Below the pieces are notes generated by a model. That model made no database searches. It saw nothing but the letters and a program-made list of their open reading frames with translations, and was not told the DNA's origin. Source: Castellaniella sp035707805 (GTDB lineage Bacteria > Pseudomonadota > Gammaproteobacteria > Burkholderiales > Burkholderiaceae_B). From it: a DNA stretch of 64,000 nucleotides. The position numbers and the translations under genes were made by a program. The DNA lies in assembly GCA_035707805.1 (NCBI GenBank), contig DASSTS010000024.1, positions 1 to 64,000 on the forward strand, given 5' to 3'. Each line of letters starts with the position of its first letter. The stretch's first letter is position 1. Shown here in pieces: positions 53,214-61,723 of the stretch.

Positions 53214-55490
53214 TCAGGTGCGCTGGGCAGCCAGGCCGGCGTCCGCGGCCGGGACGGCCTTGGTGCCGAACAGGGCGCTGACAACCTGCCACATGACGCC
53301 CAGGCCGCCGACGATGAAGACCACGTCGCCGAAGGTGCGGGTCCAGCGCAGGGTCTGCAGGAGATCCTGCTGCATGAAGGTCTCGCCGCGCGCCCACCAG
53401 GTGCCGACGCTGACGCTGGCGTGGAACTGCATCAGGCCGATCGGCAGCAGGCTCAGCGTGATCATCATGACCAGGCCGATGTTCATGCACCAGAAGGCCG
53501 TGTTCATCAGGCCGTCATTGAACTGCATGTTCGGGCGGACGTAGCGCAGCACGAACAGCGTGAAGCCGAGCGCCAGGAAGCCATAGACACCGAACAGGGC
53601 GGCGTGCGCGTGCACGGCGGTCGTGTTCAGGCCCTGGATGTAGTAGAGCGCGATCGGCGGGTTGACCATGAAGCCGAACACGCCGGCGCCGAACATGTTC
53701 CAGAAGGCCACGCAGACGAAGAACTTCAGCGGCCAGCGCAGGTTTTCCATCCAGGGGGCGCGGGCCTTCAGGCGCCAGTTTTCCCAGGCCTCGTAGCCCA
53801 GCACGACCAGGGGCACGACCTCCAGGGCGCTGAACGAGGCGCCGATCGCCATGATCGGCGTCGTGGTGCCCGAGAAGTACAGGTGGTGCATGGTGCCCGG
53901 GGTGCCGCCCAGCATGAACAGCACGGCCGAGGCCAGGCTGGCCGTGGTGGCGCCGCGCTTGGACACCAGGCCCATGGTGGAGAAGATGAAGGCCAGGGCC
54001 GCGGTGGCGAACACCTCGAAGAAGCCTTCGACCCACAGGTGGACCACCCACCACCGCCAGTATTCCATGATGGTGATGTTGGTCTTCTCGCCATAGGCCA
54101 GGCCGGCGCCGTAGAACAGGCCGATGCAGACCACGGACGCGGTGAACAGGGCCAGCAGGTTCTTGTCGCCCTTCTGGCGCAGCGCCGGAACGATGCCGCG
54201 CAGCATCAGGAACAGCCAGAACACGATGCCCAGGAACTTGCCGATCTGCCACAGGCGGCCGAGCTCGACGTATTCATAGCCCTGGTGGCCCAGCCAGAAG
54301 TTCCAGCTTTGCGGCATCAGGTGCGCGATGGCGGCGAAGTTGCCGGTGAAGGAACCGACCACCACCAGGATCAGCGCCCAGAACAGGATATCCACGCCGA
54401 GCTTCTGGTATTTCGGATCCTTGCCGCCATTGAGGATCGGCGCGAGGAACAGGCCGGCGGCCAGGAAACCCGTGGCGATCCAGAAGAGCGCCGCCTGGAT
54501 GTGCCAGGTGCGCACCAGCGAGTACGGCAGCCATTCGGACACGTTGACGCCGTAGAAGGTCTGGCCTTCCACGGTGTAGTGGGCCGTGAAGCCGCCGATG
54601 AAGATCTGCGTCACGAACAGGGCCACGACCAGGAACAGGTACTTGCCCAGGGCGCGCTGCGAGGGCGTGAGCGCCAGCAGGGAGATCGGGTCGCGCGCGG
54701 GGGCGGGGGTTTCTTCTTCTTCCTTGCGCATGAAGGCCCAGGCCCAGACCAGCAGGCCCACGCCGGCGATCAGGATGATCACGCTCATGATCGACCAGAT
54801 GACGTTTTCCGCCGTCGGGACGTTGTCGATCAGGGGCTCGTGCGGCCAGTTGTTGGTGTAGGTCGCGACGCTGTCGGGCCGGTCGGTCGAGGCCGCCCAG
54901 GACGTCCAGAAGAAGAAGTTCGCCAGGCGGGCGCGGGCCTCGGCCGTGGGCAGCGTGCCTTCCTTCATGGCGAAGTGCACGCGGCTTTCGTGCAGGGACG
55001 CATCGTCGCCGAACAGCTTGTCGTAGTAAGCGGCGGTCTGCGCGATGGCGCGGGCGCGGCGGTCGGACACCGTGACGACGCCCGTGGCGGCGTCATAGGT
55101 GTTCTTGCGGTATTCCGCCTTCAGGTGCCGCTGCAGCACGGCCTGATTGTCGCCGTCGAGCTGGTCGTACTTGACGCCGAACCGTTCCTGCGCGGCCTGG
55201 TCCAGCCAGGCCGTCAGTTCGCGGTGCAGCCAGTCGGCCGTCCAGTCGGGGGCCTGGTAGGCGCCGTGCCCCAGGATCGAGCCCACGGTCATGCCGCCGG
55301 CGGTCTGCCAGGCGACCTGGCCATCCAGGATCTGGTCTCCGGTCATCACGACCTGCCCGTCGGCCGTCACCACCTGGGCCGGAATGGGAGGTGCCTGGTT
55401 GTAGACCTCCTTGCCCATCCATCCCAGGATGGCGAAGGCCACCACGAGAACGCCGATCAGCGTCCACCATAATTTTTTGTACTCGCGCAT
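53214..55490 (-). CDS. norB: Quinol-dependent nitric oxide reductase (qNor)
   Basis: Reduces NO to N2O at the inner membrane using quinol. 758 residues: an N-terminal membrane helix and a large periplasmic domain (to about 220) fused to a heme-copper-oxidase-type catalytic domain with 12 more helices, the fused form that marks qNor (also called NorZ) rather than cNor. Key features include RTWHIQAALFWIATGFLAAG, HLWVEGFFEVFATAAL (conserved Glu/His), and HHLYFSGTTTPIMAIG (metal-site His pair). It is divergent from norR, with a sigma-54 promoter and NorR sites between, and has its own terminator. Confidence 0.97.
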   Translation of the reverse strand: MREYKKLWWTLIGVLVVAFAILGWMGKEVYNQAPPIPAQVVTADGQVVMTGDQILDGQVAWQTAGGMTVGSILGHGAYQAPDWTADWLHRELTAWLDQAAQERFGVKYDQLDGDNQAVLQRHLKAEYRKNTYDAATGVVTVSDRRARAIAQTAAYYDKLFGDDASLHESRVHFAMKEGTLPTAEARARLANFFFWTSWAASTDRPDSVATYTNNWPHEPLIDNVPTAENVIWSIMSVIILIAGVGLLVWAWAFMRKEEEETPAPARDPISLLALTPSQRALGKYLFLVVALFVTQIFIGGFTAHYTVEGQTFYGVNVSEWLPYSLVRTWHIQAALFWIATGFLAAGLFLAPILNGGKDPKYQKLGVDILFWALILVVVGSFTGNFAAIAHLMPQSWNFWLGHQGYEYVELGRLWQIGKFLGIVFWLFLMLRGIVPALRQKGDKNLLALFTASVVCIGLFYGAGLAYGEKTNITIMEYWRWWVVHLWVEGFFEVFATAALAFIFSTMGLVSKRGATTASLASAVLFMLGGTPGTMHHLYFSGTTTPIMAIGASFSALEVVPLVVLGYEAWENWRLKARAPWMENLRWPLKFFVCVAFWNMFGAGVFGFMVNPPIALYYIQGLNTTAVHAHAALFGVYGFLALGFTLFVLRYVRPNMQFNDGLMNTAFWCMNIGLVMMITLSLLPIGLMQFHASVSVGTWWARGETFMQQDLLQTLRWTRTFGDVVFIVGGLGVMWQVVSALFGTKAVPAADAGLAAQRT

Positions 55491-55567
55491 CCTGCGCTCC
55501 TTCTGCAGCTGTGAGGGGTTCCAGAATCAGCGCCGGATGGCGCTCCCATTTCACTTCGATCTTTTTC

Positions 55568-55585
55568 AAGCAATAAGCATGCCAA
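55568..55585 (-). promoter_or_regulatory. Sigma-54 promoter of norB
   Basis: Minus strand TTGGCATGCTTATTGCTT: the -24 GG and -12 GC are separated by exactly 10 nt, matching TGGCAY-N5-TTGCW. The start would be near 55558, giving a leader of about 68 nt before the norB ATG. NorR, an AAA+ activator of sigma-54, is coded next door. Confidence 0.85.
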
Positions 55586-55623
55586 CTGGATGACCTAGGG
55601 AAAGTACTGATATAGATCAAACT

Positions 55624-55681
55624 GGGTAAAAACAACCCTTTTAAATCGGGTTAAAAGAACCCTGGCAGGGTTAATATGACC
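55624..55681. promoter_or_regulatory. Three NorR enhancer sites
   Basis: GGT-N7-ACC occurs at 55625-55637, 55649-55661 and 55669-55681; the first two extend to GGGT-N7-ACCC. Three such sites upstream of a NO reductase gene are the arrangement known for NorR in Ralstonia eutropha. The third site covers the norR ribosome binding site and ATG (55676), suggesting autoregulation. Confidence 0.85.
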
Positions 55682-57265
55682 TTCATGGAACAGCAACTCC
55701 TGAAAGACCTGGCCCGGGACCTGCCGGATGGCGTGCGGCTGCAGCGCGCGGCCACCGCCATCCGCGAGGCCTTCTCCTGCGACGCGGTGGGTCTGCTGAC
55801 GCTGGACGGCCACGACACCCTGCATCTCGTGGCCGCGGCCGGTCTCGCGCACGAGGCCCTGGGCCGGCGCTTCGTGGTCGGCCAGCATCCGCGCTTCGCC
55901 GCCATCCTGTCGCGCCGCGAACCCACGTGGTTCGACCCGGGCAGCGTGCTGCCCGATCCCTACGACGGCCTGCTGGACGACCGCAAAGGTTCGCCCCTGC
56001 CCGTGCACGACTGCCTGGGCATGCCGCTGTATCGCGACGACGAACGGCCCTGGGGCCTCATGACGCTGGACGCGCTGGCGACGGGGACCTTCGACGAGGC
56101 GGCCCGCGCGCGCCTGCGTCAGCTGGCGCTGCTCCTGCAGGCCGCCGTGCGCGTCACGCAACTGGAAAGGGAGAACCGCCGGCTGCGGCAGCTGGGCAGC
56201 TCGCAGCAGGGCATCGAGCGCATCGGCGAGACCACCGAGATCCTGGGCCACAGCGAGGCGATCCAGTCCCTGCTGCACGAGCTGGATCTGGTGGCCGATT
56301 CGGAACTGCCCATCCTGCTGCTGGGTGAAACCGGCGTGGGCAAGGAGCTCTTCGCCCGCCGGCTGCACCGGCACTCGCGGCGCAGCCGCCAGCCCATGAT
56401 CCAGGTGAACTGCGCGGCCCTGCCCGAATCCCTGGCGGAAAGCGAGCTCTTCGGCCACGTCAAGGGCGCGTTCTCGGGCGCCACGACCGACCGGCCGGGC
56501 CGCTTCGAGGCCGCCCAGGGCGGCACGCTGTTTCTCGACGAGGTCGGCGAGCTGCCCCTGGGCCTGCAGGCCAAGCTGCTGCGGGTGCTGCAGAACGGCG
56601 AGATCCAGCGCCTGGGCACAGACCAGACCATCAAGACGGACGTGCGCATCATCGCCGCCACCAACCGCGACCTGAAGGCCAACACGCAGGCCGGCCTGTT
56701 CCGGGCCGACCTGTACCACCGCCTGTCGGTCTATCCGATCCCCATCCCGCCGCTGCGCGAGCGCGACCGCGACATCCTGATCCTGGCCGGGCATTTCCTG
56801 GAGTTCAACCGCGCCCGCCTGGGCCTGCGCGGCGTGCGCCTGTCCTATGGCGCGGAACGGGCGCTGCAGCGCTACCCCTGGCCCGGCAACGTGCGGGAAC
56901 TGGAGCACGTGATCAGCCGGGCCGCGCTGAAGATGCTCAGTCGCGGCGCCTCGCGCGACCAGGTCCTGACCATCGAGGCGGACCTGCTGGACCTCGACAT
57001 CCCGCCCGCCGAGCCCGCGCCCGAGGGGCCCGTGGCCGCCACCCCGGCGGCCCCCGCCGAGAGCGCGGCGGCGGACGCCCCTGTCCTGGCCGACATCCCG
57101 CCCCTGCGGGCCACGGTGGACGAGAGCCAGCGCGGCGCCATCCGCCGGGCACTGGCCGCCGCCGACCAGAACTGGGCGCAGGCGGCCAGGGCGCTGGAAC
57201 TGGACGCCAGCAACCTGCACAAGCTGGCCAAACGGCTGGGCCTGAAGAAACGGCCGGAAGAATAA
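55676..57265 (+). CDS. norR: NO-responsive sigma-54 activator NorR
   Basis: 529 residues: an N-terminal GAF domain (about 15-165) that senses NO through a non-heme iron, an AAA+ domain (about 190-420) with Walker A GETGVGKE, Walker B GGTLFLDEVGELP and the sigma-54-contact loop GAFSGA (Ser in place of the usual Thr), an Ala/Pro linker, and a Fis-type HTH at the end (NWAQAARALELDASNLHKLA). The ATG at 55676 has AGGG upstream; Met4 (55685) is an alternative. Activates the divergent norB. Confidence 0.94.
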   Translation: MTFMEQQLLKDLARDLPDGVRLQRAATAIREAFSCDAVGLLTLDGHDTLHLVAAAGLAHEALGRRFVVGQHPRFAAILSRREPTWFDPGSVLPDPYDGLLDDRKGSPLPVHDCLGMPLYRDDERPWGLMTLDALATGTFDEAARARLRQLALLLQAAVRVTQLERENRRLRQLGSSQQGIERIGETTEILGHSEAIQSLLHELDLVADSELPILLLGETGVGKELFARRLHRHSRRSRQPMIQVNCAALPESLAESELFGHVKGAFSGATTDRPGRFEAAQGGTLFLDEVGELPLGLQAKLLRVLQNGEIQRLGTDQTIKTDVRIIAATNRDLKANTQAGLFRADLYHRLSVYPIPIPPLRERDRDILILAGHFLEFNRARLGLRGVRLSYGAERALQRYPWPGNVRELEHVISRAALKMLSRGASRDQVLTIEADLLDLDIPPAEPAPEGPVAATPAAPAESAAADAPVLADIPPLRATVDESQRGAIRRALAAADQNWAQAARALELDASNLHKLAKRLGLKKRPEE

Positions 57266-57386
57266 GGCCGCCGCAGCCCGCCGACGCGGGTTTTCATTAA
57301 AATGCCTGCACACCGCGCGGGCCGCCCCGCGCGAACGGACGCGCGGCCCGCCGGGCCGCCTGGACTCCTGGAAGGATCGCAGACCC

Positions 57387-59174
57387 ATGGCATGGCAAGA
57401 CATCCTGATCGAGAGCGGCCTGTGGCTGGCCAAGGCCTACCTGCTGACGGTGCTGGCGGGCATCGCGGCGGTCTGGTGCCTGCGGCGCTTCACGCGCTGG
57501 GGCGAGCAGTTCTGGCGCCTGAGCGCGGATTTCTTTTCGCCGCGGCGCAACTGGCGCCCCATGGCGGGCGTGGCGCTGATCCTGCTGCTGACGCTGGGCG
57601 CGGTGCGCCTGGATGTGCTGTTCTCCAATTGGTACAACACCATGTACAGCGCGCTGCAGGCCCTGGACCAGCCCGGCTTCTGGGCCGCCATGCTGCTGTT
57701 CGCCCTGCTGGCGGCCGTCCACGTGGTGCGGTCACTGTTCGACTTCTACGTGCAGCAGGCCTTCGTCGTGCACTGGCGCGAGTGGCTGAACGAGCGCCTG
57801 CTGACCCGCTGGATGGAACAGCAGGCCTACTACCGGTCGCAGTCGCTCAGCCACCTGGCGGACAACCCGGACCAGCGGATCCAGCAGGACATCACCAGCT
57901 TCGCCACCACGTCCATGACGCTGGCGGTGGGGCTCATCAACGCCATCGTGTCGACCATCGCCTTCACCCTGATTCTGTGGAACCTGTCGGGTCCCATGAC
58001 GGTGCTGGGCCACGAGATCCCCCGCGCCATGGTGTTCCTGGTCTTCATCTACGTCTTCCTGGCCACGCTGCTGGCCATCTGGATCGGCAAGCCCCTGATC
58101 CGGCTGAACTTCCTGAATGAAAAGCTGAACGCCGACTACCGCTACGCGCTGGTGCGGGTGCGCGAGTACGCCGAGAGCATCGCCTTCTACCGGGGCGAGC
58201 GCGTCGAGGGCCGCACGCTGCGCCGCTGGTTCGCGGAGGTCATCGGCAATGCCTGGGACATCATCTACCGGTCGCTGAAGTTCCTGGGATTCAACTTCGT
58301 CGTCACGCAGACGGCCGTGGTGTTTCCCTTCATCATCCAGGCGGCGCGGTTCTTTTCCAAGCAGATCAGCCTGGGCGACCTGATCCAGACGGCCCAGGCC
58401 TTCGGGCAGCTGCAGACCAACCTGTCTTTCTTCCGCAACGTCTACGACAGCTTCGCCACCTACCGCGCCACCCTGGACCGTCTGACCGGTTTCGACGCCG
58501 TGATCGACACGGCCCGCGAGATGGTGCTGCCGCAGACCCGGCAAGACGGCAGCCGCCTGGCCCTGCACGGCCTGACGGTCCGCCGCCCCGACGGCCACGC
58601 CCTGCTGAAGGACCTGAGCCTGGAAGTCGAGCCGGGCCGGCCCGTGCTGGTGCGCGGACCTTCCGGCTCGGGTAAGACCACGCTGCTGCGCACCATCGCC
58701 GGCATCTGGCCCTATGGATCGGGCGAGATCGTCCGGCCCCAGGCCTCGTCCCTGTTTCTGGCCCAGAAACCCTATCTGCCCCTGGGCACGCTGCGCGCGG
58801 CCCTGCACTATCCCCAGCCGGTGGATCAGGTGCCCGCCGGACAGGACGAGGCCATCCTGGACCGGGTGCAGCTCGGCCACCTGCGTGAGCAGCTGGACGT
58901 CGAGGACGACTGGAGCCGCATCCTGTCGCTGGGCGAGCAGCAGCGCCTGGCCTTCGGCCGCCTGCTGATCGCGCGCCCGGACGCCGCCTTCCTGGACGAG
59001 GCCACGTCCGCCATGGACGAAGGGCTGGAGGACGCCATGTACCGCCTGCTGCGCGAGCAATTGCCCGGCACCCGGCTGGTCAGTGTGGGCCACCGCAGCA
59101 CGCTGCGGCGCCACCACGGCGCGGAACTCGTCCTGCAGGGCGAGGACGGCGGCTGGCGGCTGGATCCCATCTGA
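57387..59174 (+). CDS. SbmA/BacA-like ABC transporter with fused ATPase
   Basis: 595 residues: six membrane segments in an ABC_membrane_2 (SbmA/BacA) domain (about 1-340, with NPDQRIQQDITSF) fused to an ATPase domain with Walker A GPSGSGKTT (about residue 425), signature LSLGEQQRLAFGR and Walker B DAAFLDEATSAMDE. Members (YddA and BacA-like) handle peptides, very-long-chain lipids or cobalamin; substrate here unknown. 121 nt after norR, same strand, probably its own unit. Confidence 0.9.
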   Translation: MAWQDILIESGLWLAKAYLLTVLAGIAAVWCLRRFTRWGEQFWRLSADFFSPRRNWRPMAGVALILLLTLGAVRLDVLFSNWYNTMYSALQALDQPGFWAAMLLFALLAAVHVVRSLFDFYVQQAFVVHWREWLNERLLTRWMEQQAYYRSQSLSHLADNPDQRIQQDITSFATTSMTLAVGLINAIVSTIAFTLILWNLSGPMTVLGHEIPRAMVFLVFIYVFLATLLAIWIGKPLIRLNFLNEKLNADYRYALVRVREYAESIAFYRGERVEGRTLRRWFAEVIGNAWDIIYRSLKFLGFNFVVTQTAVVFPFIIQAARFFSKQISLGDLIQTAQAFGQLQTNLSFFRNVYDSFATYRATLDRLTGFDAVIDTAREMVLPQTRQDGSRLALHGLTVRRPDGHALLKDLSLEVEPGRPVLVRGPSGSGKTTLLRTIAGIWPYGSGEIVRPQASSLFLAQKPYLPLGTLRAALHYPQPVDQVPAGQDEAILDRVQLGHLREQLDVEDDWSRILSLGEQQRLAFGRLLIARPDAAFLDEATSAMDEGLEDAMYRLLREQLPGTRLVSVGHRSTLRRHHGAELVLQGEDGGWRLDPI

Positions 59175-59231
59175 CCCCGCGGCGGACCGGCTAGATTACA
59201 CTTGGGGGCCATCGGATTTCCACCTCACGCC

Positions 59232-59618
59232 ATGATCGAATACTACCTTCCCATCAAGCACCTGCACATGACGGCCGTCGGCCTGAGCATCCTGCTGTTC
59301 GTCGTCCGGGCGTACTGGTCCGTGAGCGGATCGGCCCTGCTGCAGCGCCGCTGGGTGCGCATCCTGCCGCACGTGGTGGATACCGTGCTGCTGACCTGCG
59401 GGGTGATCCTGGCGGCCATCATCGGCCCCAACCAGCCCTGGATTCTGACCAAAATCCTCCTGCTGATCGCCTACGTCGGCGTGGGCACCATCGCCATCAA
59501 GCGCGGCCGCACAACGCGCGGCAAGCTGACGGCGGCCGTGATCGCGGTGGCGATCTTCGCTTACATCGTCGGCGTCGCAATCACGAAGAATTCGGGATCC
59601 TGGTTCTCGATGCTGTAG
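59232..59618 (+). CDS. SirB2-family membrane protein
   Basis: 128 residues, four membrane segments (about 10-27, 48-65, 73-87, 100-118), starting MIEYYLPIKHLHMTAVGLSI, typical of SirB2 proteins. Function unknown; the family was first named near a Salmonella invasion regulator, but it is widespread. The ATG at 59232 fits the family start. 57 nt after the ABC gene. Confidence 0.85.
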   Translation: MIEYYLPIKHLHMTAVGLSILLFVVRAYWSVSGSALLQRRWVRILPHVVDTVLLTCGVILAAIIGPNQPWILTKILLLIAYVGVGTIAIKRGRTTRGKLTAAVIAVAIFAYIVGVAITKNSGSWFSML

Positions 59619-59628
59619 GACGGCCGGA

Positions 59629-60741
59629 TCAGAGGCTGCCCATCGCCCACTGCATCGCCAGGCTGCTGGCGGCCACCGCCACCCAGACCCCCAGGCCCAG
59701 CAGCAAGGGGCGCACGCCGGCCAGCGCCATGCGCCGCAGATCGGACGACAGCCCGATGGCGGTCAGCGCCATGATGACCAGGAACTGCGAGCCCTCGTGC
59801 AGCAAGCCCAGCACGGACGCGGGCAGCACGCCCAGCGACCGGACGCCGGAGGCCGCAAGGAACCATAGGATGAACCAGGGAAAGATCCGCGCCAGGGACA
59901 CCCGGGTTTCCGCATGGCGGGCGCGCCAGGCCGTCCACAGCGCCAGGCCGATGCACACCGGGATGATCAGCGTCGCCCGGGTCAGCTTGACGATCGTGGC
60001 CACGTCGCCCGCCGCCGTGCTGTAGCTGTACCCCGCGGCGACCACGGACGAGGTGTCGTTGATGGCCGTGCCGGCCCACAGGCCGAATCCCGCGTCGCTC
60101 AGGCCCATCCAGTGCCCCAGCGGCGGGAACACCAGCACGGCGACCACGTTGAACAGGAAGATGGTGGAGATCGCCAGGGCGGTGTCGTGCTCGTCGGGCT
60201 TGAGGATGGGCACCGCCGCCGCAATGGCCGAGCCCCCGCAGATCGCGGTCCCGACGCCGATCAGCGTGCGCAGATGGCCGGTCAGCCCCAGCCATCGCCC
60301 CAGCAGCCATGCCGCCGCGAACGCGACGCTCAGCGTCACCGCGGTGACCGCCAGCGACGAGGCGCCCGTGCGCACGACCTCGCCCAGACCCAAGCCGAAC
60401 CCCAGGCCGATGATGGACCATTTCAGGACCTGGCGGCTGCTGTAGCCGATGCCGGGCGCGAAGACGGGCGACAAGCCCAGCAGATTGCGCCACAGCATGC
60501 CGAGCAGGATGCCCATGACGGGGCCTCCGATCAGGGGCAGCCACTGCCCCAGCCGCCACGCGGCCAGTCCCAGCGCGGCCGACAGCGCAATGCCGTACCA
60601 GCGCGAGGGCGAGCGCGGCATGCCGTCGGCGGCACCCGCGGAAGCGGCGGGGCCGGCGGCGGGAAGAGGACGGGGCACGGCGGAGATGGGCAGCATGGGA
60701 AAGACCGGCGGAAATGAAGGGATGGCCTGAATTCTAGGCAT
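59629..60741 (-). CDS. YeiH/UPF0324-family membrane protein (putative sulfate exporter family)
   Basis: Up to 370 residues with about ten membrane segments. Core motifs SIIGLGFGLGLGEVVRTG, the family GVGTAICGGSAIAAA and FGLWAGTAINDTSSVVAAGY are diagnostic of UPF0324. The start is uncertain: ATGs at 60741, 60696 and 60621 are in frame, and the family region begins only after residue 60 of the longest form. Divergent from a LysR gene in the same way as E. coli yeiH and yeiE. Transported ion not proven. Confidence 0.88.
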   Translation of the reverse strand: MPRIQAIPSFPPVFPMLPISAVPRPLPAAGPAASAGAADGMPRSPSRWYGIALSAALGLAAWRLGQWLPLIGGPVMGILLGMLWRNLLGLSPVFAPGIGYSSRQVLKWSIIGLGFGLGLGEVVRTGASSLAVTAVTLSVAFAAAWLLGRWLGLTGHLRTLIGVGTAICGGSAIAAAVPILKPDEHDTALAISTIFLFNVVAVLVFPPLGHWMGLSDAGFGLWAGTAINDTSSVVAAGYSYSTAAGDVATIVKLTRATLIIPVCIGLALWTAWRARHAETRVSLARIFPWFILWFLAASGVRSLGVLPASVLGLLHEGSQFLVIMALTAIGLSSDLRRMALAGVRPLLLGLGVWVAVAASSLAMQWAMGSL

Positions 60742-60750
60742 TCCCGTGCG

Positions 60751-60796
60751 ATCAATAAATTCAGTAATGATGACACTTCCCATCAATAAAATTGAT
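60751..60796. promoter_or_regulatory. Repeated ATCAATAAA(A)TT sites in the yeiH-lysR intergenic region
   Basis: ATCAATAAATT at 60751-60761 and ATCAATAAAATTGAT at 60782-60796; the second is a perfect 6-bp inverted repeat around AAA. Starts are 31 bp apart, about three helical turns, in the only AT-rich part of the region. Likely operator of the adjacent LysR protein. Confidence 0.6.
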
Positions 60797-60826
60797 CGGA
60801 TGCGGGAAGCACCCTACAATTTCCCC

Positions 60827-61723
60827 ATGATCGGACTGAGCATTCGCCAACTGGAAGTCTTCGACGCCGTGGCCGCTGCCGGCAGCGTGCGCCGCGCCGC
60901 GGAACAGCTGCACCTGACGCAGCCCGCCGTCAGCATGGCCCTGGGCGAGCTGGAACGGCAGCTGGGCAGCACCCTGTTCGACCGCGAGCGCGGACGCCTG
61001 CACCTGAACGCCCAGGGCGCCGAACAGCTGCCCCTGGCCCGCGAGATCCTGGAACGGCTGCAGGACATGCAGCGCCGCCATCCCGACACGCAGGGCGCGC
61101 TGCGCGGGTCGCTGCGCATCGGCGCCAGCAACACGGTCGGCAACTACCTGGTGGGAGAACTGCTGGGGCCCATCGTGGCGCAGCACCCCCAGGTCGCCCT
61201 GCACCTCACCGTGGACAATACGCGGGCCATCACCGGCATGCTGATCGATCACGCGATCGACATCGGCTGCGTGGAAGGCCCAGTCCACCATGCGCAGCTG
61301 GAGACCCTGCCCTGGCGCGGCGACGCGCTGGTGGTCTGCGCAGCCCCGTCGCATCCCCTCGCCCGGCAGGCGCGCCTGCGGCCCGCCCATTTCGCCGGCG
61401 CCCACTGGATCCTGCGGGAACGCGGTTCGGCCACCCGCAGCCTGACCGAGCAGGCGCTGACCGCCCTGCCCCCGGGCCGCATCCTGCTGGAACTGGGCCA
61501 GATCGAGGCCATCAAGCAGGCCGTCATCGCCGGCCTGGGCATCGCCTGCCTGCCCTATGCCGCGACCCTGGACGCGGTGGCGACAGGGCGGCTGCGGGTG
61601 CTGCGCACACCCTTCCTGAACCTGGACCGCCGGCTGTCGATCGTGCTGCACCGCAGCCGTTATCGCGGTACCCTCATCGAAGCCTTCCTGCATTCACTGG
61701 AGTCCGCCCATGCCCAAGACTGA
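60827..61723 (+). CDS. LysR-family regulator (YeiE-like position)
   Basis: 298 residues from the ATG at 60827. CysB/YeiE-type HTH (IRQLEVFDAVAAAGSVRRAA, then PAVSMALGELERQLGSTLF) and effector domain with LRIGASNTVGNYLVGELLG. Divergent pairing with a yeiH-type gene parallels E. coli yeiE-yeiH, where YeiE is linked to sulfite. The 3' end overlaps the patatin gene by 14 nt. An in-frame ATG at 60800 is an alternative start. Confidence 0.92.
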   Translation: MIGLSIRQLEVFDAVAAAGSVRRAAEQLHLTQPAVSMALGELERQLGSTLFDRERGRLHLNAQGAEQLPLAREILERLQDMQRRHPDTQGALRGSLRIGASNTVGNYLVGELLGPIVAQHPQVALHLTVDNTRAITGMLIDHAIDIGCVEGPVHHAQLETLPWRGDALVVCAAPSHPLARQARLRPAHFAGAHWILRERGSATRSLTEQALTALPPGRILLELGQIEAIKQAVIAGLGIACLPYAATLDAVATGRLRVLRTPFLNLDRRLSIVLHRSRYRGTLIEAFLHSLESAHAQD

